This document shows positions 8,549 to 14,197 of a stretch of DNA of 33,694 nucleotides, in pieces. The stretch is from positions 1 to 33,694 of the forward strand of contig JAJAYD010000115.1 of NCBI GenBank assembly GCA_026786345.1, given 5' to 3'. The notes under the pieces are model-generated. The model was given only the letters and a program-made list of their open reading frames with translations. It did no database searches and was not told the origin of the DNA. Made by a program: the position numbers and the translations under genes. The stretch comes from Chitinophagaceae bacterium. Its GTDB lineage: Bacteria; Bacteroidota; Bacteroidia; Chitinophagales; Chitinophagaceae. Numbering within the stretch: the first letter of the stretch is position 1; every line of letters starts with the position of its first letter.

Positions 8549-9641
8549 TTTTTAAGCCTTTCAAGATTAATTTACGGTTGCCAAATTCAAGCCTCAGCAG
8601 GCGTTTCATAAACGAACGAATTAAACTTCTCTCCTTCGGAACTTCACCAATGTAATCTTCAGCATCATCGGTACCAACACCATTAAGTATGAGTAAGGGA
8701 GAAACGTTAGCCGTTTTAATGAAAATATCCAGCAGCTCCTGATCAATCCGGTTCCATATTCTGTTGGCACGGCAAACTATAATTGCATGATCGACCTCTG
8801 GCACGCGTCCTTTGGTTAATATAATACTGTCGAGGGCGGGCAACTCCAGGAATACCAGGTCGGTTTTTGGTTTTGGAGAGAAGTAGGTGTTAACTGCCCA
8901 GGTAAGATTTTCAACAGTATAATTCATTTGAGTCAACTCGTTGCTCCACATATTTATTAACGTAGACTTCCCCTCTCCTTTTTGATTACTGACCACAGCT
9001 ATCACTACCGGTTTTTTGCCAAAAGCTATCTTAGAAAGCAACTGCTGCATTATTCTAAGATTTGCTTTATTAATAAAATTTTTATTAGTGTTTAACAAAG
9101 GATAAATACCCAATAAAGGAACCCCAATCTTTTTTAATGCTTTAGCAGGTTGCTGCAACGTTTTATTTAGTAAAGCCTTGGATAGCAGCACACCAAGCAC
9201 AATAACAAAGCCGGCAAAAACGCCTACGATCAACATCAAAATTCTTTTAGAAGGATTGGGTTTAAGTGGCAAATAGGGAGGGTCAACTATGGTAAGTTTA
9301 GACGACAGTTCGTTGCTTTGCTGTGCTAAGCGGGCAAGGCTTAGCCCATGTAATAACTCAAGATATTCCTGCTCGGCTACACTTATCTGGCGTTCTATTT
9401 TCTTAAGCATGGCGCCAAGTGGTGCAAACTTTCTGTACTCTTCCTGAAACTCTTTTTTGCGCTTATCCATAATGGTCAAGCGTGCTTTACTTTGCTCAAA
9501 ACCCATGGTAGATTTTACCCACTCATCCAGCACGCTTTTTACCGGTATGCCTTCAGGAGTGTTGTATTGTACATTTAATTTTTGAATAGAGGTTTGCAGC
9601 GTGTTGCCCATTTCTTTGGTTATGAGCCGCAAGCTATCCAA
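8541..9641 (-). CDS. Wzc/Wzz-like polysaccharide co-polymerase, C-terminal fragment with ATPase domain
   Basis: This is the second part of a gene split by the TAG at 9675-9677; the frame is open from 9674 and in phase with the upstream part. The first possible start is TTG at 9641. From that start there is a coiled-coil-rich stretch (about 1-115), the proline-rich PPYLPLKPNPSKR before membrane helix 2 (about 134-154), then a nucleotide-binding domain with Walker A QKGEGKST (220-227). The Walker B position reads LVFLELPAL, with Glu where BY-kinases have Asp, the usual Walker A' (ID-x-D-x-R) is missing, and there is no tyrosine-rich tail (end: LILKGLKSE). Tyrosine-kinase activity is therefore doubtful; a structural or length-control role is more likely. 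Translated alone it would lack the Wzz domain and first helix. Confidence 0.75.
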   Translation of the reverse strand: MDSLRLITKEMGNTLQTSIQKLNVQYNTPEGIPVKSVLDEWVKSTMGFEQSKARLTIMDKRKKEFQEEYRKFAPLGAMLKKIERQISVAEQEYLELLHGLSLARLAQQSNELSSKLTIVDPPYLPLKPNPSKRILMLIVGVFAGFVIVLGVLLSKALLNKTLQQPAKALKKIGVPLLGIYPLLNTNKNFINKANLRIMQQLLSKIAFGKKPVVIAVVSNQKGEGKSTLINMWSNELTQMNYTVENLTWAVNTYFSPKPKTDLVFLELPALDSIILTKGRVPEVDHAIIVCRANRIWNRIDQELLDIFIKTANVSPLLILNGVGTDDAEDYIGEVPKERSLIRSFMKRLLRLEFGNRKLILKGLKSE

Positions 9642-9674
9642 CTCCTTTTTTTGTTGAACCGACTTTTCTCTTCC

Positions 9675-9677
9675 CTA
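9675..9677 (-). other. In-frame amber codon splitting the Wzc-like gene
   Basis: Reading on the minus strand the frame runs ...FTEM, TAG, GREKSVQQKKELDSLRL... Both sides fit one continuous coiled-coil region of a Wzc-like protein, and no frame change is needed. One base change would restore a reading frame of about 700 residues. Confidence 0.85.
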
Positions 9678-10643
9678 CATTTCGGTAAAAGCAATTTTGC
9701 TATAAACATCTGCCAGCTTTTCTCTTTGCTTAATAACATCGCTCCCATAAATAGTTTGATAGACCCTGCCTTTAAGCTCGTCATTAACTTTCGCCACACC
9801 TTTTTCATTGGCATTTCTTTCCATTTCTAAATTATGATTTAGCGAATAGAGGTTTTCTTTCTCGCCTGCTACTGCTTTGGTTTGTTCATAATAATTAATA
9901 ATGTCGTTACGCTTGTTAAACTCAAGAAATACATTTTCGCATGAATCAAGCCTTATAAATGCGTTACGAACTTCTCTTTCAAAATAGGCGATTACTGAAC
10001 CTGTCTGTCCTTCGTGTAACAGCAGGTGCTTCTTCATAAAAATCTCTACCACTAATTCTAAAGTATGCTTACATATGGCTGCATCATTTGTTTCATACGA
10101 TACTTTTATCAGGTCGCTCGAACTAATGCGCATCGCCTGTATACTTCTCAATGTATTAATTGAATAAAAAGGATTGTCAGAGTTAACAATATTGTACACG
10201 AGGTTCGATTCGCTTGATTTCATATAAGCCGCTACTGCACTTTGGGTCTCCTCAATGGTAGGTTTAACCAGCTTTCTCCTAATACTGTCAGGCACCAGTT
10301 CCTTTAGTTGCTCGTAAGCGTCCCACCCCAGTAGTGCCGGGTCATGCGCTGTTGCAAAAAGATGTGTCGAAAGCAGTGACAGTGCAACTTCCTCTTTTGT
10401 TTGCCGGGAATTAATTAGTGAAAGCAGGTTATCGAAAGCATTACTGGTAGAAAAGTAGTCGGCGCTGTTGTTACCGTTTAGACTGTAGCCCGAAGCAATG
10501 CCGGTATAAACAATCGTTTCCGAGGAAAAAACTTTTTTCTGCTTCCTTGTAAAGTAGAATATGGATGCGCCCAACACTGCCGGAACCAACAGCAATACTT
10601 TCCAGTTACGAAGTAATAATTTTATGAATTGAATGAAACTCAT
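9675..10643 (-). CDS. Wzz/Wzc-like chain-length determinant, N-terminal fragment
   Basis: The 322-residue product carries the Wzz domain: a short cytoplasmic start (MSFIQFIKLLLRNWK), membrane helix 1 at about 14-31, then a periplasmic domain opening with VFSSETIVYTGIASGY and continuing into long helices. It ends at a premature TAG, just inside the coiled coil. In intact relatives the polypeptide returns to the membrane and carries a cytoplasmic ATPase; here that part is the next open frame. The ATG overlaps the TolC-like stop by 4 bases (ATGA). Intact proteins of this type oligomerise and, with an outer-membrane partner, control polymer length and export. The fragment may be a pseudogene product, or the stop may be suppressed, phase-variable or a sequence error. 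Confidence 0.78.
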   Translation of the reverse strand: MSFIQFIKLLLRNWKVLLLVPAVLGASIFYFTRKQKKVFSSETIVYTGIASGYSLNGNNSADYFSTSNAFDNLLSLINSRQTKEEVALSLLSTHLFATAHDPALLGWDAYEQLKELVPDSIRRKLVKPTIEETQSAVAAYMKSSESNLVYNIVNSDNPFYSINTLRSIQAMRISSSDLIKVSYETNDAAICKHTLELVVEIFMKKHLLLHEGQTGSVIAYFEREVRNAFIRLDSCENVFLEFNKRNDIINYYEQTKAVAGEKENLYSLNHNLEMERNANEKGVAKVNDELKGRVYQTIYGSDVIKQREKLADVYSKIAFTEM

Positions 10644-11410
10644 TTAACAAGCGCAATTAGGGTGGATAAGGTAGTGCCGGTATACATCTGCAATTGCAGG
10701 TAACTGGTTTGAAACCTGCCTACATAAATTTCAAATTCAATAGACGATTTGGAATAGATATCGAGCAAACGTGAAAGTGTTTCCAGGTTGCCACCACCAT
10801 GCAAAAAATCTTTTTCGGCAAGGCTATAGTTTACAAACGCAGCTTGCTTGCCCTGGTTGCCGGTTATAAGCAATTTTTGAGAAAGCTTCATTTCCTGGTA
10901 CAGGCGAATTACCTCCTGCTTTACATAGAGTGTAGCATTATCTCTTTCATCGGATGCCATTTGCGCCTGTAGATGAGAGGTGCGCATTATATTTTTTCTT
11001 GAAAGAAGACTGCCCAGGGGAACTTGCAGATTAATACCCACATTATACCGGTCAGACTTTGAGCTCCGAAAATTGCTAAAAGGGTTCGCTGAACCATTAT
11101 TACTGCCAATGGTAAGGTCGCCGGTGGTACCGCTGTTAAAAGACGATACAAAAGATAAACTGTTAAGAATAGATTTCTTATCTACCTGTTCACTCTCTTT
11201 CCAAAGTTCGATGCTGCTGTTTGTGCGATGAACCAGGCCCGAATTTTTTATGGCCGAATCGAGTAACATTGGCAACAACTGGTCTGTAGACAATACCCTC
11301 GAAAGCATTGAATCGGTAGGTATAACCTGTGCATTTATAGGTAGGTTTACCGACAAAAGCAGCAGCAAAAAAGCAGCTTTTTTAAGTACTGAATAAAACA
11401 TCTTAAACAT
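10640..11410 (-). CDS. TolC-like outer-membrane protein of the polysaccharide operon
   Basis: The 256-residue protein has a signal peptide (KKAAFLLLLLSVNLPINAQ, cleavage near residue 27). Its body resembles one half of the outer-membrane efflux protein family: a strand-like region RYNVGINLQVPLGSLLSRKN, then two long helices (HLQAQMASDERDNATLYVKQ and the LAEKDFLHGGGNLETLSRLL segment). Normal TolC proteins have two such repeats and about 420-480 residues, so this is about half size. It sits between the initiating transferase and the Wzc-like gene, where other loci have the outer-membrane exporter, so it may form part of the export channel; this is inference. An in-frame ATG at 11401 lies just past the upstream stop and is an equally good start. 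Confidence 0.65.
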   Translation of the reverse strand: MFKMFYSVLKKAAFLLLLLSVNLPINAQVIPTDSMLSRVLSTDQLLPMLLDSAIKNSGLVHRTNSSIELWKESEQVDKKSILNSLSFVSSFNSGTTGDLTIGSNNGSANPFSNFRSSKSDRYNVGINLQVPLGSLLSRKNIMRTSHLQAQMASDERDNATLYVKQEVIRLYQEMKLSQKLLITGNQGKQAAFVNYSLAEKDFLHGGGNLETLSRLLDIYSKSSIEFEIYVGRFQTSYLQLQMYTGTTLSTLIALVK

Positions 11411-12575
11411 TTTCTTTTTGAAACAGTGCCGGTATGGTTTTAAGTATCAGCCTAATGTCAAACATCAATCCGAATGACTTGGCATAATCATTATCGAGGC
11501 TAATTCTTTCGTCTTCGCTCATCTCACCTTTGCCTCTTTTTGAAACCTGCCACAAGCCGGTAATACCCGCCGGAGCTATAAAGCGTAAAGCATATTTATC
11601 TGTAGTAAGTTTCTCTGCTTCGTAAAGTGGTAAAGGCCGATTGCCCACCAGTGACATATCACCCTTAAGTACATTCCATAATTGAGGCAACTCGTCTATA
11701 CTGGCGTTGCGAATAAACTTTCCGACACGTGTAACGCGTGGGTCATTTTTTATCTTTACAAAGGTTTGCCCGGCTTCTGCCGTTTGGCTTTCTTTATAAA
11801 GCTTTTCGCACCACAAATTATTATCAGCATACAAGGGAGAGCTGCACGAAATATTTGCACGTTCACAGGCTTCGCATTGCTGCCTGGTTTCTTCCACCAC
11901 ATCTTTAGCAGCGGTGTTGTATTGGTTGAGGTGTTTAAGTTGCGAAAGCTTTTTATCTGCGCCCACAAACATTGATCTGAACTTATAAAACCGGAATATT
12001 TGGTAACCGGTGCCAACCCTTAATGAGTAGTAAAATATAGGCCCTTTCGACTCGAGGCGTAAAAGTATTGCTACAATAAGAAACAAAGGGGAAAGCAACA
12101 ACAAACCGATAGACGATAAAACGATGTCGAAGATTCTTTTACCAATGGGCAAGTGGTATTCATGAATTTTCTTGTTTTGTTTTGTTGTTAAAGCACGGGG
12201 CTTGTCTATGAGGTACTGTAGTTTTCGCCCAACGCGTTCAGTAGAAAAAGGTTTTATAAATACTTCCGAGACCCCTTCATTCATGATCGACTTTACTGAT
12301 AATTGTTCTAACTCTTCCAAAATGAGACTAAAGGGTATATCGCCAAAACCTGCTTTATCAAGAGATCTCTTTAGCTGGATCCCCAATGGGCCAGACAGGG
12401 CACCTTCTGATAGTATTGCATTGAACTTTTGCTTTTTTGCAGCAGCCGTGTAAAAATCCAAATAGGTATCGAAAGCGTAAAAATTAAATGTAGTGCCTAG
12501 CTGTGTTTGCAATGTGTCAAACGTTTGCTCGCTGAAACCTACACATGCAATTGATTTAAGCTGATGACTAACCAT
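11403..12575 (-). CDS. Initiating sugar transferase with N-terminal receiver-like domain
   Basis: Residues 1-125 resemble a CheY-like receiver (SIACVGFSEQTFDTL, then GVSEVFIKPFSTERVGRKLQ), but the phosphoacceptor position reads LSEGALSG with no Asp. Residues 140-390 are a bacterial sugar transferase of the WcaJ/PglC type: KRIFDIVLSSIGLLLLSP with a membrane helix, FRFYKFRSM, DPRVTRVGKFIRNASIDELP, SLVGNRPLP and GLWQVSKRG. The enzyme would transfer a sugar phosphate from a UDP-sugar to undecaprenyl phosphate, starting repeat-unit assembly. Between FRSM and DPRVT is an insert with four cysteines (234, 237, 244, 256) of unknown role. One base separates it from the upstream response regulator and it overlaps the TolC-like gene by 8 bases. 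Confidence 0.88.
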   Translation of the reverse strand: MVSHQLKSIACVGFSEQTFDTLQTQLGTTFNFYAFDTYLDFYTAAAKKQKFNAILSEGALSGPLGIQLKRSLDKAGFGDIPFSLILEELEQLSVKSIMNEGVSEVFIKPFSTERVGRKLQYLIDKPRALTTKQNKKIHEYHLPIGKRIFDIVLSSIGLLLLSPLFLIVAILLRLESKGPIFYYSLRVGTGYQIFRFYKFRSMFVGADKKLSQLKHLNQYNTAAKDVVEETRQQCEACERANISCSSPLYADNNLWCEKLYKESQTAEAGQTFVKIKNDPRVTRVGKFIRNASIDELPQLWNVLKGDMSLVGNRPLPLYEAEKLTTDKYALRFIAPAGITGLWQVSKRGKGEMSEDERISLDNDYAKSFGLMFDIRLILKTIPALFQKENV

Positions 12576-12576
12576 A

Positions 12577-12999
12577 TTAGTTTGATTGGGTAAGTTTGGT
12601 TCTCTTCATGATTGAATTTAGGCGGGCTTCCAGTTCGCGGGGGTTAAAAGGCTTTGTCATAAAGTCGTCTGCGCCGGCCTCCAAACATTTTATTTTGGTG
12701 TCTGACTTATCAATTCCCGATAAAATAATGAGAGGAATATGACTGAAAAAACCAGAAGATTTTAATTCTTCAATAAAATCGAAACCATTGATAACCGGCA
12801 TATTTATGTCGGCTATAATAAAGTCAGGAACGTTTCCATCATACATCCACGTCAATGCTTCCTGTCCGTTATTTGACGTAAAAACTTCATGCTTGTCCTT
12901 GAAGTAATGCTTTAGTATTTTCTGTATAGATTCTTCATCGTCAACAACCAAAACCTTTAACCTCGGAATATTCATTTCTTTTTTCATTTTACTTTTCAA
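12577..12999 (-). CDS. Single-domain response regulator (CheY-like)
   Basis: The 140-residue protein is one receiver domain with no output domain. It has the acidic pair in LVVDDEES (20-21), the phosphoacceptor Asp64 in IIADINMP, Ser94 in IILSGID, and Lys116 in MTKPFNP. All residues needed for phosphorylation are present. It is the first gene of the polysaccharide operon and is one base from the fused sugar transferase, so it probably controls polysaccharide synthesis by protein-protein contact. The hybrid kinases at 16522-21184 could phosphorylate it, but nothing in the sequence proves this. In-frame ATGs at 12987 and 12975 are alternative starts. Confidence 0.92.
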   Translation of the reverse strand: MKSKMKKEMNIPRLKVLVVDDEESIQKILKHYFKDKHEVFTSNNGQEALTWMYDGNVPDFIIADINMPVINGFDFIEELKSSGFFSHIPLIILSGIDKSDTKIKCLEAGADDFMTKPFNPRELEARLNSIMKRTKLTQSN

Positions 13000-13483
13000 A
13001 AATTGACAAAAACAATTTTGATCATAGTATTTGTCGTGTATATAACGCAGTATTCTTTACTATATTTTGATGGCATTTCCATATTTGAAACAATTTTTCC
13101 TGAAATTGGAGTAATTGCCGGAGCCAAAAGGCGGATAACCGTTTTAGTATTGATAGCCGCAATGCCCTGGGACGTTTTTGCGCTGGCCGGGTAGCAAAAA
13201 GTACAAGTGAGTAACACTACCGGTGCCGTTCAAGGGAACGATGTTGGGTTTTGTCCTCTGCTGGTTGAAAAATAATATTTTCTAATAAATGCACTTTAAC
13301 AGCCTTAGCACAGACCGTTTGCCTGGAATTTTTACAGCTCGTTCCAAAGCTTACTAATTTTAAAACGCTGGTATCGGTTTTAATAAATTCTTAAAATGTA
13401 GAAGTTGTTAAGAAGAAGGGGACCCATAATTGTTTGCCTGACTATTTAGAGTTGATACGTACATGTCATTAACTTAGGGATTT
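13000..13483. other. Gene-free stretch upstream of the polysaccharide operon
   Basis: This should contain the operon promoter, but I could not identify a convincing Bacteroidetes -33/-7 pair. The only open frame over 60 codons on the plus strand (13003-13194) is not convincing. No repeat or RNA structure stands out before 13484. Confidence 0.4.
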
Positions 13484-13513
13484 CGTCATCCTGAACTTGT
13501 TTTAGGATCTCCT
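13484..13513. repeat. REP-like hairpin element (CGTCATCCTGAA type)
   Basis: CGTCATCCTGAACTTG followed by TTTTAGGATC folds into an 8-bp stem (13488-13495 with 13501-13508, one G-T pair). I recall near-identical sequences being scattered through Bacteroidetes intergenic regions. A degenerate inverted copy lies at 13941-13966. Confidence 0.6.
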
Positions 13514-13552
13514 GGAAAGTATCAGGTGAGATACAGGGGGTGCTGCAATCAA

Positions 13553-13666
13553 TTACAATGACGTCGTTGAAAGTGCTTGTAAATAAAACCAAATTTTGCA
13601 CCCATTTCTAAAACTACGTTATAGCCATTTTCTCCAGGGTATCCTGGTGGGTAAGTCAGTATGACG
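13553..13666 (+). repeat. 114-bp direct repeat, copy 1
   Basis: The first 61 bases (13553-13613) are identical to 13956-14016. The last part (13617-13666) has diverged but keeps the same plan: CGTTAT at one end, ATGACG at the other, and a central palindrome CCAGG-GTAT-CCTGG (13634-13647). No coding frame. Confidence 0.85.
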
Positions 13667-13711
13667 CATTCATTAAGGTGCCTCATTGATTTTAGGAGAT
13701 TGTTAAACGAT

Positions 13712-13883
13712 TTGCGCCGGAGGCGCAACCGCTCTGTAGAACTTTATCATCCAATTATTATTTCCTGCCCCGGAGGGGCAGCCCCCATAAAAAGTTGTTC
13801 TCAAATATTTGGGTTGCCCCGCCGGGGCAAGAATTAATTTGGGGTTCTCGTTTTGCTACAGAGCGGTTACGCCGCCGGCGTAA
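13712..13883. repeat. 172-bp nested palindrome of four hairpins
   Basis: Four 17-base hairpin units lie at 13712-13728, 13765-13781, 13814-13830 and 13867-13883. Each has a 7-bp stem and a 3-base loop. The 13-base AACCGCTCTGTAG (13727-13739) is repeated exactly in inverse at 13856-13868. All units are symmetric about 13797.5 with no indel. Stem differences between the arms are compensated: G-C to A-T in the outer pair, C-G to T-A in the inner pair. Together this looks like two head-to-head copies of an 85-base unit, as in BIME/REP pairs. No protein is encoded. Confidence 0.85.
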
Positions 13884-13940
13884 AAACAATGCAGGACAGC
13901 CGGAAACTAAATGCATTTTTTGATTAACCGATGTGCAGTG

Positions 13941-13966
13941 GATCCTGAAAAAAGTTTACAATGACG
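13941..13966. repeat. Inverted degenerate copy of the CGTCATCCTGAA element
   Basis: The reverse complement matches 13484-13509 at 21 of 26 positions. It runs into the second 114-bp direct repeat, sharing its TTACAATGACG start. Confidence 0.55.
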
Positions 13967-14069
13967 TCGTTGAAAGTGCTTGTAAATAAAACCAAATTTT
14001 GCACCCATTTCTAAAATACGTCATTCCCATTTTTTCAGGGTGCACCCTGGTGATTAATTCAGCATGACG
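13956..14069 (+). repeat. 114-bp direct repeat, copy 2
   Basis: Positions 13956-14016 are identical to 13553-13613. The right part (14019-14069) is bounded by CGTCAT and ATGACG and contains the perfect 14-base palindrome CAGGGTGCACCCTG at 14036-14049, which matches the palindrome of copy 1 in place but not in exact sequence. Confidence 0.85.
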
Positions 14070-14146
14070 GCTCGTTTTAAATGAATCCGAATGCATAGAT
14101 TAATCAAATTGGTTGAAACGCTGTAGAACAAAAATGGTAATTAGCT

Positions 14147-14183
14147 AAAAGTAAAATGCCCTTTTGCAGGGCATTTTACTTTT
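14147..14183 (-). terminator. Strong intrinsic terminator after the LruC gene
   Basis: AAAAGTAAAATGCCC (14147-14161) and GGGCATTTTACTTTT (14169-14183) form a perfect 15-bp stem with a 7-base loop, starting 15 bases after the stop of the minus-strand gene. The descending arm ends in T residues, which fits rho-independent termination on the minus strand. The symmetry would also allow plus-strand use. Confidence 0.85.
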
Positions 14184-14197
14184 AATATTGGTTTGGT

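Noticed and set aside
9675-9677. TAG as a recoded sense codon (pyrrolysine or suppressor)
   Set aside because: TAG ends the VOC gene normally, and pyrrolysine use is not expected in Bacteroidetes; a point mutation or sequence error is simpler.
13003-13194. Plus-strand open frame of 63 codons upstream of the response regulator
   Set aside because: No ribosome binding site, no recognisable family, and an overlapping minus-strand frame of similar length; it occupies the expected promoter region of the operon.
13484-14069. Possible CRISPR array, because several repeats lie in 600 bases
   Set aside because: Repeats occur only in pairs, differ in size and are mostly palindromic; there are no regular 30-base spacers and no cas genes.
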